64,000 nucleotides of DNA from NCBI RefSeq assembly GCF_045124755.1, contig NZ_JBGVMK010000120.1. One strand, 5' to 3'. This stretch comes from Succinimonas sp045124755 (GTDB lineage: Bacteria > Pseudomonadota > Gammaproteobacteria > Enterobacterales > Succinivibrionaceae). A program made the position numbers and the translations under genes. Every line of letters begins with the position of its first letter. Positions within the stretch are counted from its first letter, which is position 1. The notes under the pieces were generated by a model that saw nothing but the letters and a program-made list of their open reading frames with translations, had not been told where the DNA came from and ran no database searches. This document shows, piece after piece, positions 9,355 through 18,103 of the stretch.

Positions 9355-10719
9355 TCAGGCGATCTTATGGAAAAACGCCCTGCCGGCCCGGGAGAACCGC
9401 CGGGGCGCGTTGGGATCCCGGGACACCGGTTCCATGAGCGCCGCAGAATCCGGAATATCAGAGCCATGGGCGCAGCTTATGGTTACCGGCACTTCCGGGA
9501 CGCCATCGCGATCATCGCTGAGCTGACTCCGGATCATCTCGGCCTTCTTATTAACCATGAGTTCCTTGGTTTTGTCGGCATTGAACATAAACACCAAAAA
9601 GTCCCGGGAGCCGACGCGGCAGATATAGTCATCGGTTCTGAAAGCATTGGTAAGCGCCCGGGCGATTTTCTTAAGGGATGCGGCGGTGGCGCCTTCCTCT
9701 CCGCTGTTTTCCTGAGCGGGGATCTCTTCGCTTCCAGGGAAGTCGGCAGTTATCAGGAGGAGCCAGGAGGATTTAATATCCATGGCGGACAGAATAAGTT
9801 CGCAGGCAGAGCGGTTGTAGAGTCCGGTAAGCTCATCCATAGAAGCCTTGTAATTAAGCCGGGCCAGTCGGTGGTTGTTCTTGCGGAACATCTGGTTATA
9901 GGCGCGGGCCAGGAAGCGGAACTCGTTGCTGCCCGACTCCTGCAGGGGACTGTCGGATTTGATCTTCTCGGCGGCCCGCAATACCGGAGTGATGCCGAGA
10001 TAGGAGGTCAGGAGGATCATGCCCATAATGGCCAGCACCTGAATGGAGATTACCCAGCGCTCCCGGGAGATCTCTGAAAAATGGCTGTCCGCGGAGGCCT
10101 TTTCCGCCCGGTCAGTGATGAGGTGGATTTCGGCAAGGCTTTCTGACATGCTGTTTCTGATCTGTTCCTTCTGGTGATAGTAGTTCTCGCTGAAAACGTA
10201 GGACTGGGCCAGACGGAGCTTTTCGGGAACGGAAAGCGCCTGATCCTCAGCTCTGACAGTAATGGAACTCAGGCTGTCGGGCACGGGCTCGCCGGGCTTG
10301 GTGCTCAGCACCAGCAGCATGGCGTAGTATTCCTGATACATCAGCTTTTTGGAAATCCCCATGGCTTCTCTGAGCCTCATGAGAGCCTTGGAGGCTTCGG
10401 TGATTTCCGACATGTGATCCACCGCCTTCTCCCTTCTTCGGGTCTCATTGGCTTCGGTAAGGTAATTTTCCAGATAACGGCGGTTCCCGGAAATGACATA
10501 GCGCTGGGCGTTTTCCGTAAGATAATCCGAAGCATTTATGAGGCTGGCGGCGTCATTTTCGAGGCTGTGATGCTTGGTTACGGCTTCGGACAGCGCGGTA
10601 AACGACGATGACAATGAAAACGTCGAATAGATCATGAGAGCAGAAACTGCCGAGGCTGCCAGGATGAGACAGAAGTTCAGGTTTCTCAGGGAAACGCCAT
10701 TTTTGCCGGTGTTGGTCAT
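9355..10719 (-). CDS. Membrane signalling protein with degenerate GGDEF domain
   Basis: Two membrane helices (about 15-35 and 222-245) bracket a helical periplasmic sensor region. A short HAMP-like segment follows, then a GGDEF-type domain starting at DELTGLYNR (295-303). The active-site loop reads VGSRDF (residues 369-374) instead of GGDEF, and the domain is shortened, so diguanylate cyclase activity is unlikely; it may act as a receptor or scaffold. I choose the ATG ending at 10719 (MTNTGKNG). The upstream ATG at 10764 lies only about a dozen bases from a TATAAT box and would leave almost no leader. It lies upstream of the NERD gene on the same strand, with 212 bases between them. Confidence 0.75.
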   Translation of the reverse strand: MTNTGKNGVSLRNLNFCLILAASAVSALMIYSTFSLSSSFTALSEAVTKHHSLENDAASLINASDYLTENAQRYVISGNRRYLENYLTEANETRRREKAVDHMSEITEASKALMRLREAMGISKKLMYQEYYAMLLVLSTKPGEPVPDSLSSITVRAEDQALSVPEKLRLAQSYVFSENYYHQKEQIRNSMSESLAEIHLITDRAEKASADSHFSEISRERWVISIQVLAIMGMILLTSYLGITPVLRAAEKIKSDSPLQESGSNEFRFLARAYNQMFRKNNHRLARLNYKASMDELTGLYNRSACELILSAMDIKSSWLLLITADFPGSEEIPAQENSGEEGATAASLKKIARALTNAFRTDDYICRVGSRDFLVFMFNADKTKELMVNKKAEMIRSQLSDDRDGVPEVPVTISCAHGSDIPDSAALMEPVSRDPNAPRRFSRAGRAFFHKIA

Positions 10720-10775
10720 AACTGTTTTTCGGGTCTGTGTCACAGAAATATACAAAAAAATCAAAGGATGGCTAA

Positions 10776-10781
10776 ATTATA
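10776..10781 (-). promoter_or_regulatory. Perfect -10 box (TATAAT) before the degenerate-GGDEF gene
   Basis: A consensus TATAAT on the minus strand lies 57 bases before the chosen start codon. The -35 region at the right distance is weak. A transcript from here would begin near 10769, which is why the start at 10719 is preferred. Confidence 0.4.
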
Positions 10782-10855
10782 TCACTCCGGAGGAGATGAT
10801 TGCCACAGGGATAAAATCCCTTCCTTGAAAACATCCTGCGTCCGTTTTCGGGACA

Positions 10856-10882
10856 AATAAAAAATCCCCGGAGTCCGGGGAT
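10856..10882 (-). terminator. Rho-independent terminator of dapB
   Basis: On the minus strand, a perfect 8-bp GC-rich stem (arms 10875-10882 and 10864-10871) with a 3-base loop is followed by a T-rich run, 21 bases past the dapB stop. It closes the FKBP-dapB operon. Confidence 0.85.
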
Positions 10883-10902
10883 CTCTGAGAGGCTTTTAAT
10901 TA

Positions 10903-11709
10903 TCAGCGGAGATTCAGCACGTCCTGCATGTCATAAAGAGCGGGAGCCTTGCCGGACAGCCATGCGGCAGCCCTGACCGCTCCGTTGGCAAAGGTCATTC
11001 TGCTGGAGGCCTTATGAGTGATCTCCACCCTTTCGCCGTCCTGGGCAAAGAGCACGGTATGATCTCCCACAATGTCGCCGCCCCGGATAGCGGAGAAGCC
11101 GATGACCCCGTGAGGTCTTTCCCCGGTGATGCCGTCCCGGCCCCGCACGGAGATATCGCTGAGGTTCTTTCCCAGAGCGTGAGCCACGGCCTCCCCCATG
11201 CTGAGAGCAGTGCCGGAGGGAGCATCAACCTTGTGACGGTGGTGGGCTTCGATGATTTCGATGTCAGCGGTATTGCCCATTACCCGGGTGGCCATATCCA
11301 AAAGCTTGAATACCAGATTCACCCCGACGCTGAAGTTGGAGGCAAATACCACCGGAACGGTCTTGGCGGTTTCGGAAATCACCTTCTTCTCTTCGTCGGA
11401 AAACCCGGTAGTGCCCAGCACCACGGCTTTGTTCCGGGCGGCGCAGAAGGCGAGGTCGCTTAAAGAAGGAGCCGGACGGGTAAATTCGATAAGAATGTCA
11501 AAGTCCCCTGCTTCAGCAAGAGATGCGGCAACGGTAACGCCGTTTTTGCCCACGCCGGCGATTTCCCCGGCATCAGCTCCGATCACGGAGGAATCGGGAG
11601 CCTCGGTGGCAGCGGAAAGAACGCAGCCGGAATCCGGAGCGCTTATAGCCTGAACCAGGCAGCGTCCCATGCGTCCGTTAACGCCGGCCACAGCAATTTT
11701 AATAGCCAT
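10903..11709 (-). CDS. dapB: 4-hydroxy-tetrahydrodipicolinate reductase
   Basis: Catalyses the NAD(P)H-dependent reduction step of the diaminopimelate/lysine pathway in the cytoplasm. The Rossmann motif VAGVNGRMGR is at residues 7-16. The catalytic and substrate-binding segment HHRHKVDAPSGTAL is at 156-169, with the family's His-His pair and Lys. Length (268 aa) is typical of proteobacterial DapB. The gene follows the FKBP isomerase gene after 19 bases, so the two form an operon ended by the terminator at 10856-10882. Confidence 0.95.
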   Translation of the reverse strand: MAIKIAVAGVNGRMGRCLVQAISAPDSGCVLSAATEAPDSSVIGADAGEIAGVGKNGVTVAASLAEAGDFDILIEFTRPAPSLSDLAFCAARNKAVVLGTTGFSDEEKKVISETAKTVPVVFASNFSVGVNLVFKLLDMATRVMGNTADIEIIEAHHRHKVDAPSGTALSMGEAVAHALGKNLSDISVRGRDGITGERPHGVIGFSAIRGGDIVGDHTVLFAQDGERVEITHKASSRMTFANGAVRAAAWLSGKAPALYDMQDVLNLR

Positions 11710-11728
11710 GTCTGTATTTCCTTAACAA

Positions 11729-12328
11729 TCAGAGAATTTCAAGAAGTTCCACATCAAAAATCAGGGCGGCCTTAGGCGGAATGGTGCCGGCGCCGCTGTC
11801 CCCGTAGGCCAGATCTGAAGGGATGGTAAGACGGTATTTGGAGCCGGTCTTCATGAGCTGGAGAGCCTCGGTCCAGCCTTTGATCACCTGAGTGACGCCG
11901 AATACAGCTGGTTCGCCGCGTTCCACGGAGGAATCAAACACCCGGCCGTCGGTGAAGGTGCCATGATAATGCACCTTAACCTTGTCGCTGCGGGAAGGGA
12001 TCTTGCCAGAGCCTTCCTTAAGCACTTCATACTGGAGTCCGGAGGCGGTTACGGTAACGCCTTCCTTCTGAGCATTTTCCTTAAGGTACTTCTCGCTGGC
12101 AGCCTGAGAAGCTTTGGCAAGCTCCTCCTGCTCCTTTTTGAGCTTTTCGTTAATGGCCTTGAAGGCGGCGGATATTACCGCATCATCAAGTCTGAGAGAG
12201 CCCTGAGCGCCGTCCTTGATGCCTTCCAGAAGAGCCTCAAAGCTGAAGCCCGGGAAAAAGCTGAGCCGGGAGGCTACCTGAACCCCCAGACCATAGCTTA
12301 CGATTTCTTCGGTAGTTTTAATTTCCAT
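11729..12328 (-). CDS. FKBP-type peptidyl-prolyl isomerase (FklB/Mip type)
   Basis: A 199-residue protein with the two-part layout of Mip/FkpA/FklB: a helical dimerisation region (1-90, ending in a Lys/Glu/Ala coiled stretch) and a C-terminal FKBP domain (about 100-199). The FKBP domain shows VHYHGTFTDGRVFDSS, GEPAVFGVTQVIKGW, and the final IPPKAALIFDVELLEI strand. No signal peptide is present, so it is probably cytoplasmic and closest in plan to FklB. It speeds proline isomerisation during folding. It is the first gene of a two-gene operon with dapB. Confidence 0.9.
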   Translation of the reverse strand: MEIKTTEEIVSYGLGVQVASRLSFFPGFSFEALLEGIKDGAQGSLRLDDAVISAAFKAINEKLKKEQEELAKASQAASEKYLKENAQKEGVTVTASGLQYEVLKEGSGKIPSRSDKVKVHYHGTFTDGRVFDSSVERGEPAVFGVTQVIKGWTEALQLMKTGSKYRLTIPSDLAYGDSGAGTIPPKAALIFDVELLEIL

Positions 12329-12626
12329 TATCTTTTCCTAAAACAGGGGATGCATGCTGCAAAAACTGCCCCATTGTAACAGCTTTTCATGTTCGGAGGG
12401 AAATTTATGAGGCCGGAGGAAGGCCGCATTTAAGGCCTGCGGTTACCGGCAGGAAACATGACGATCATGAAAAACGAACGATTCCAGATCCGGTACCGGA
12501 GGCAAGAGTATTCCCAGTGGGAGCAACCTAAATGCGTGAAGGAATGTCTACAAAGCAGTTTTTTCGGAGCATCTGAATAAACACCAAATGATGACGGATC
12601 GAAAGATGCTGAAAATCACCATGGTC
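12329..12626. other. Intergenic 298 bp
   Basis: This lies between the FKBP gene start and the end of the AAA/nuclease gene. It should contain the promoter for the FKBP-dapB operon. I see no gene, repeat or strong terminator. Confidence 0.4.
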
Positions 12627-14195
12627 TTACTGCTTGGTTATTACCTCAATTCGGCAATCATGCTTTTTTGTTTTTTCATCATAATTGATGCCGGCAAGCA
12701 ATATGTCTCCGGAGTAATTTTCAAGAACAGCCGGATAATTGCGGTTTTTGATTTGCTCCAGAGCACCCCCGGAAGTTTTGTTCCATTTAAGCTCTATTAC
12801 CAGAGCTTTAAGGTAAGGGTATGCTCCTCCGGGAATATATACCACATCTGCAAGTCCTTTTCCGGATGGAAGTTCTTCAATCCTCATATAATGATCCGTG
12901 CAAACAATGTAAGCAAATTTAATTACATAGCGGAGCGCCTGTTCATTATTATAAAAGGCTGGCGCATAGTTGGTACCTCTGATGCTGTCAATGGCCGCGG
13001 CCACGGCCTTTTCGTTGCCGTCAAGGGTGTCCTGAAGAAGCTTTTCGGAAGCGGTAACCAGCTTCTGAAGCTTTGGATGCCGAGGATGTCTGAGAAGGGT
13101 CTCAAATTCGTTTTTTAATTCTTCATTTGGGATATACGCTGTTCCGGCGCTGCTGTCATAAGTCAGATACCCCAGATGGATAAGAAGAGTCATTACGTCG
13201 TCTCGGGAAGTAATGACTCTGATGTCATTCTGAAACACTGATACATCCACTGGGAGATGCTCACCCGCAATGAGCCGCAGAATATCCGACTGCAAGCTTT
13301 CAAAATCCATGCTGATGTAGGTTATAAGGTTTTCGGCAGCAGAAGTCTGTTTCCAGTAAGATGCGAATTTTCTTCTTTTAAAAGCCCTCATGACAGAATA
13401 AGGATTGTATACTGAGAGGCCGTTCAGCGAATAGCCGTCGTACCATTTTTTTGCTTCGCTGAAATCCAGGCCGTGTTCCAGACAAAGCGTTTGCACTTCA
13501 GCTTCGGTAAAACCTGTATAAGGCGCATAGGAATCAGTGTCGATAATCGTGTATTCGATGAAGTCGGAAAGAGCGGACTCCGATTTGCCCTTTTTAATGG
13601 GAAGAATGCCCGTCATGTAAGCCGCGGCAAAGATTTTTGACGCGGTAGTACTACCCTTGAACAGTGTCCTCAAAAAGGTAAGATAATCCTTTGCTATTTC
13701 AGGAGTTTCCCGAATTGGGGCATCCCATTCATCTATTATCATAATGAATTTAGGACTTCCGGCTTCTAAGGCGTTTAAGAGAGTACCGTCAAATGAAGTT
13801 CCCCTTATTGCAGTTGGATATACCGCAAGCAGCTCCTGCGTAATATTTTCCGTGATAAAGGAAATCATATTACTGGGTTTTGTGTTACCAATGATGTTTG
13901 TCATGTCAAGAGAAATGACATTGTATTTGTTGAGATGTGTTTCGTACGAAGGCGATTTGCTGATTTCCTTACCGTCAAACAGAGCTTTGGAATCGCAGGA
14001 ACAATCATAGTAGGCAGAGATTGTTTTAGCGGCGATGGATTTTCCGAAACGCCGGGGACGGGATACGCATATCAGCTTGTCCAGAGTATTAATGCTGCTG
14101 TTGATCAGCGATATAATGCCGGTCTTGTCAATGTAGCAGGAACTGTTAAGAATTTCCTTAAAGCCCTCATTGCCGGGATTGAGATACATGCTCAT
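12627..14195 (-). CDS. AAA-ATPase-like/PD-(D/E)XK nuclease-like protein (PF09820 plus PF08011 type)
   Basis: A 522-residue protein of the large family found in many copies in anaerobes. The N-terminal ATPase carries VSRPRRFGKS (Walker A-like, residues 44-53) and IMIIDEWDAP (Walker B-like, 151-160). The C-terminus (about 440-520) is a PD-(D/E)XK-type fold with GLADVVYIP and ALVIELKW. The family's role is unproven. These genes are often patchily distributed and are suspected mobile or defence genes. It sits alone, flanked by about 250-300 bases on each side where I see no other gene. Family call is firm; function is not. Confidence 0.85.
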   Translation of the reverse strand: MSMYLNPGNEGFKEILNSSCYIDKTGIISLINSSINTLDKLICVSRPRRFGKSIAAKTISAYYDCSCDSKALFDGKEISKSPSYETHLNKYNVISLDMTNIIGNTKPSNMISFITENITQELLAVYPTAIRGTSFDGTLLNALEAGSPKFIMIIDEWDAPIRETPEIAKDYLTFLRTLFKGSTTASKIFAAAYMTGILPIKKGKSESALSDFIEYTIIDTDSYAPYTGFTEAEVQTLCLEHGLDFSEAKKWYDGYSLNGLSVYNPYSVMRAFKRRKFASYWKQTSAAENLITYISMDFESLQSDILRLIAGEHLPVDVSVFQNDIRVITSRDDVMTLLIHLGYLTYDSSAGTAYIPNEELKNEFETLLRHPRHPKLQKLVTASEKLLQDTLDGNEKAVAAAIDSIRGTNYAPAFYNNEQALRYVIKFAYIVCTDHYMRIEELPSGKGLADVVYIPGGAYPYLKALVIELKWNKTSGGALEQIKNRNYPAVLENYSGDILLAGINYDEKTKKHDCRIEVITKQ

Positions 14196-14444
14196 TTTAT
14201 CCTGTGTTCTCCCCTGTTCTGTCGTATTTGCCCGCCCTTTTGCCGTCCCGGTACGCAGTTAAGCCGGAAGGCCTTGCGAAACAATGCGATTCTGATTTCC
14301 CCTGACAAGACAGCCCGGGATGTCCTGTCATCATTGCCTGATTGACGCCTTCACTGCCACCCATTATTGCCATAACACATGAACAGCTCAGGCAATGGCC
14401 GGCAAAACGGCTGAAAACGTCGGTTTAAATCATGTATTATTTTT

Positions 14445-16048
14445 TCAGTATCCAAAATCGATCTCTAAATCTTTGACTTCCCAATACCCTTTTCTTGCTC
14501 CTCCCTTTCTATTTAAAATTCCAAGTTCTCTTAACTGTTTAATATTATATTCAATAGTTCTTTGAGGTATGCCTAACTGTTCTGATACGGCCTTTAGTGT
14601 AACAAAAGTATCAGACTTGATTATTGAAATAATTTTAAATTGCCTAGAAGGTAGTTTAATCCTCTCTTTAAATTTATTATGAACTTGCGCAGATGTTTCG
14701 GCATTGCGGTGATCTTGCGGTGAATTCTCAGAATTGCGGTGATCTTGCGGCGATACTTCGGTAATATTGTGGTGATCTTGCGGCGAATCCTCAGAATTGC
14801 GGTGATCTTGCGGTGATACTTCGGAAGTTTCTCCGAAGTTATTCCGAAGTTCCTCCGAAGTTTTTCCGCTAGTTTGATCTGCATCCAGTGCAGTCTTTCG
14901 GAAAAGATTCACCCGAAAAGCGATAGACGAATCGATAAACCTGGGAGGAGGAAGCTTAAAATCTTCGGCAGCCGACTTTATTCTGCGAAGGCCGGTTCCC
15001 CATGATTCGATAAGGCCCATCTGACAAAAAACGTTTGCAATAATACGGTTTCGTAATGTTGAATGCCCCTCAATCGCTTTGTCAAGGGTTAAGCCTTTAT
15101 ATAATCCTCCGGGGGAAGTAACCTCCAGGCGATCATCGTACACTGCTACCTGAACAGAGGACGGTTCGTTATAGTTACGATGACAATGAGCATTGACTAT
15201 CATTTCCCTTATGGCATCAACCGGGAGTTCGTATGACTCTACTCGGCGAATGCCCCTGATTTCAGCTCCAAGTCTGATGTTTCTCAGCACAAACATAACG
15301 GCCTCCTCTATCTGTTCGTAAAGAGGCCCGGTATACTCCCGCTTATCAAGAAAAACCACTCTGTCGGCGCCCTTGAAAACCGCGCACTGGGTTTTTGCCA
15401 GCTGAAAATGATCGGAAGTCAGAAGAGCAAAGGCATTGGAAGCAATGCAGCCATCGCTGTTTTTGGTAATAAGCTTCCAGTTTTCCAGATTTGTTTCCGT
15501 AACTTCCGGCAGGTCTTTTCTGTTCTGAAATGCCCTTCTGTACCGGTTCATGTCTTTGCAGAGCTTTTCAATTGCTTCCCTGGTGACTTTAAATCCTATG
15601 CAGGGAAGCCCGTCCCAGGAAATATTGGCTCCTTCCAATTCAAGATCCTTGATTGTCTCGGGGTGCGCCGGCCGTGTTGACCCTCCGGCACGTACGTTCC
15701 GGCCTCTTTTCCCTTGGATTTCAGATAGTAAGGCCTTTGCGTTCCCGGAGATACCGTGACAACAATAAGATTCTTTCCATCGGCAGTGCGCGGTTCAATG
15801 TCTGGAACAATGGCGGGTTCGCAGGAATGATAAATCGCTGCCGCTATGCTGTCCATCACCTGAAATAGGATGTCATTGTCAATTCCGACAATTCTTTTGG
15901 TGCCATCAGGAATACCGAAAACAATTTTGCCGCCCTGAGTATTAGCGAAAGCAACAACTGTTTTCGTGTATTCATCCGAGTTACCTGGGAGCTTTTCCCT
16001 GTACTCGATATTTCCGGACTCACCGTGAAGAAGTTCTTCTATGTTCAC
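14445..16048 (-). pseudogene. Frameshifted AlbA_2 (Schlafen-like) ATP-binding protein with C-terminal winged helix
   Basis: Two minus-strand frames join into one protein. The first starts at GTG 16046-16048 and carries the AlbA_2 domain (SGNIEYREKLP, VVAFANTQGGKIVFGI). The second runs to 14445 and carries the middle region, the HATPase-like C-terminal part (REMIVNAHCHRNY, GLIESWGTGLRRI), a repeated SPQDHRN linker, and a winged-helix end. The break falls at an ACGTACGT sequence (15690-15697). Restoring one ACGT unit gives the family's Y-V-R-x-G-(S)-T-R-P motif, so a 4-base deletion fits best. The GTG start lies 12 bases after the stop of a methyltransferase relic. It may be a phase-variable ON/OFF gene rather than dead, because everything outside the break is intact. 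Confidence 0.75.
14706..14828 (-). repeat. Four 30-33-base tandem repeats coding for SPQDH(R/H)N units
   Basis: Units at 14706-14735, 14736-14768, 14769-14798 and 14799-14828 share a core that encodes SPQDHRN-type decapeptides in the linker between the ATPase-like and winged-helix parts of the AlbA_2 gene. A fifth, more worn unit lies on the low-coordinate side. All lengths are multiples of three, so copy number can change without shifting frame. Confidence 0.8.
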
Positions 16049-16060
16049 GACCGCAAAACC

Positions 16061-16250
16061 TTATTTAATCCTAGTCAGTACATCCTGGAACTTGGGGTAG
16101 CCTTTACACCATCATCCAAATCTATCGCAATCATCTGATCTGCGAGGTGATGAATCTTTTCTTAGTAAATGCGCAGCTCAGCTGCCTGATCTATAACCTT
16201 TGTCAGCTGCTTGTCAAGCTTAACCTTTTCAGAAGGGGTTTTCAATAAAC
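16061..16250 (-). pseudogene. C-terminal relic of a PglX/BREX-like adenine methyltransferase
   Basis: Read on the minus strand, the sequence gives LKTPSEKVKLDKQLT, then AAELRIY, a TAA stop (16162-16164), then EKIHHLADQMIAIDLDDGVK. After a frameshift it continues GYPKFQDVLTRIK and stops at 16061. I recall HLADQ...IDLDDGVKxxYxKF...L as the C-terminal end of PglX-type and related large adenine-specific DNA methyltransferases. Only about 60 codons remain, with one stop and one frame change. The stop codon is 12 bases before the GTG of the AlbA_2 gene, as in an operon. The rest of the methyltransferase and any pglZ, brxC or brxL genes are absent from the window. Confidence 0.65.
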
Positions 16251-16273
16251 ATCCTGCTTTCAGAAAATTACTA

Positions 16274-16624
16274 TCAGAAAATTAATGAATCGATAACGTC
16301 CATGGTATCTAAATTCTGACCTTCATACCAGAATTTAATTAAAGCTTCTTCATTATTATCAATAAAATTTCTGAAATAGCCGAGCATATCATTATCCAGT
16401 GTTCCGGGATCGCCAATGATTTCCTTTTCAGGAACGGTCATAAAGAATGCATGTTCCATATGGATTGCTTCATCAGTGTCTTGCTGGATTTTTATTCTCG
16501 GGTTTTCAAATGCAAATTCTCCTGTTGAAATACAAAGATTGGCCGGCAGGCTTTTATGATTCTTTTTTGAAAAAGTAATCGTATCATAAATGAAATCATC
16601 ATTTTCATTTTTCTCGGGTTCCAT
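16274..16624 (-). CDS. Unknown small acidic protein (116 aa), paralog of the gene at 53044
   Basis: I do not recognise this family. The protein has a variable acidic N-terminus, a central SLPANLCI and PRIKIQQ segment, then FFMTVPEKEI...GTLDNDMLGYFRNFIDNNE and a final MDVIDSLIF. The same order of motifs (PANITI, PRIRIQ, FEMTVPDGEISG, DLAFFGSFVRKNE, IADVIDALM) occurs in the gene at 53044-53433, so the two are paralogs in one genome. No signal peptide or membrane segment. It sits in AT-rich DNA beside the methyltransferase relic. Confidence 0.6.
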   Translation of the reverse strand: MEPEKNENDDFIYDTITFSKKNHKSLPANLCISTGEFAFENPRIKIQQDTDEAIHMEHAFFMTVPEKEIIGDPGTLDNDMLGYFRNFIDNNEEALIKFWYEGQNLDTMDVIDSLIF

Positions 16625-16749
16625 AATTATTTCCTTAATTCGCTCTGCTGAATAATAAGTCAGATCACAATTTCTTTAAGATCTGTCGCAGAGAACAGCA
16701 GATCCTCTGCGGCAGAACGAGTCCGTGAAGGCGATTCTTTATCCAGGGA

Positions 16750-17211
16750 TCATAGCTGCTCAAGCGCTGTATAGTCAGGCATTTCCAGATTCAGCGGGAG
16801 GTATCCATCCTGGTCTGCCTCCAGCATCATGGAAAACGCCTCTTCAGGTGAATAACCAAGTCCTCTCTCGTAGTTAAAAAGGACAATAGCTTTTTGAAAC
16901 ACCGGAACATGATGAACTGCCCTAGGAGAGTCTGCAAGGATTACCTTTTTTCTTAAAAACTTCATAAGTTCTCTCTTTTCAGCGGAAGACAAAATCCAGT
17001 CATCGGGTCTCCTTTGGCCGATAAACACGTACTCAGGTTTCCTGAAAAGAATTCTTATCATTTTTGTTGCTTCTAACGCTGAAAAAGCATTACAGACCTT
17101 GAAGTACTCGTCTCCGGTTCTGTCCCTGCCAGGGGTGACAGCTATGCACATTCCGGCACACCTGGAAACGGTGGAGATATCGTTAAGTTCCTGTAACTCC
17201 GAAATAATCAT
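16750..17211 (-). CDS. Unknown soluble protein (153 aa)
   Basis: Not recognised. A mixed alpha/beta-looking protein without signal peptide. Visible features are a GRDRTGDEYFKV segment near residue 30, FRKPEYVFIGQRRPDD near 58, and a C-terminal YSPEEAFSMMLEADQDGYLPLN stretch. It lies between two other unknown genes on the same strand, 91 bases after the 266-residue gene. Weak support beyond length and a plausible start. Confidence 0.5.
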   Translation of the reverse strand: MIISELQELNDISTVSRCAGMCIAVTPGRDRTGDEYFKVCNAFSALEATKMIRILFRKPEYVFIGQRRPDDWILSSAEKRELMKFLRKKVILADSPRAVHHVPVFQKAIVLFNYERGLGYSPEEAFSMMLEADQDGYLPLNLEMPDYTALEQL

Positions 17212-17302
17212 CTCTAATCCTCACAGTGTGTTCATCAGAGCCGCGGAAATCAGCAGCGCATCCGCTGCTCAGGAAATCCCGGGGGCAAGACAGCGTCACG
17301 CT

Positions 17303-18103
17303 TTAATCCCTTTTAACCATTTTCAGCTCGGCCAGGTAAGTTTCCCATTTCTCTTCATCGGTCATAAACTCCAGATCTCTTCTTACCGCATCATCCAGCA
17401 GGCCCCCGGCTCGCTCTGAAGCCAGGATAGAATCCTCCGGGGTTTCCGCAGTGATAAAGCTCATGAAATTCTCCAGAAAATCTCCCGGAGCGGGGGCTTC
17501 CTTCCGGTTCCGGAACTTCAGGGGCTCTAATTCAAGAAGGTTAAGACCGTTGAAATCCGGTTTTCTGACAATTACTCCGTTTACCGTTCTCTCCCGCATG
17601 AAAGCATAAAAGCTCTCCCATTTTTCCGGCCGAAGCAGATTCGCGCTGCTTCTTTTGACCACAAACTGCACCTTAAGGCATCTTGTTATCCCGAACCCTC
17701 TTAAAAGCTGCTTCTTTTTCTTCTTTGACGGGGTAATAAACTCCCAGGAAATGTAAAAGGCGTCCAGGAGAATGCCCTTATTGCCGGCGTCATTGTCAGA
17801 AGCGCCCTCTGAACTGTCCGGATTCACGTATTTTGCGTGGTCATCGAAAATGCCCTCCAGTACGCTGGTCATAGTACTGCCGCCGTCCCGGCTTAGAGCA
17901 AAGGTACCAGTGAAGCTTTCCGGCTTAAACTCGGGAACAAACCAGCGGCTCACCGCGCTCAGGGCAAATTCCTGAAAAACCTCTCCGTCCAGCAAATACC
18001 GGAGCCAGGAACCGGAATACCGCTTAAAAACCGGAGGAAGTCCCATTTCAGCAAGGGCAGCCTGTTTCTCCCGCAAAATGTCCTGATAGCATATTTCACT
18101 CAT
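17303..18103 (-). CDS. Unknown protein (266 aa)
   Basis: Not recognised. The sequence looks soluble and globular, with a Lys-rich patch (KKKKKQ) near residue 128 and a charged C-terminal helix that ends in ELKMVKRD. No signal peptide, membrane helix or known catalytic motif is visible. Codon use and base composition resemble the GC-richer part of the window, unlike the AT-rich genes just downstream. It may head a three-gene unit with the unknowns at 16750 and 16274. Confidence 0.6.
   Translation of the reverse strand: MSEICYQDILREKQAALAEMGLPPVFKRYSGSWLRYLLDGEVFQEFALSAVSRWFVPEFKPESFTGTFALSRDGGSTMTSVLEGIFDDHAKYVNPDSSEGASDNDAGNKGILLDAFYISWEFITPSKKKKKQLLRGFGITRCLKVQFVVKRSSANLLRPEKWESFYAFMRERTVNGVIVRKPDFNGLNLLELEPLKFRNRKEAPAPGDFLENFMSFITAETPEDSILASERAGGLLDDAVRRDLEFMTDEEKWETYLAELKMVKRD

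Noticed and set aside
14621..14884. 87-codon minus frame inside the AlbA_2 gene
   Set aside because: It is the repeat region read in an alternative frame.
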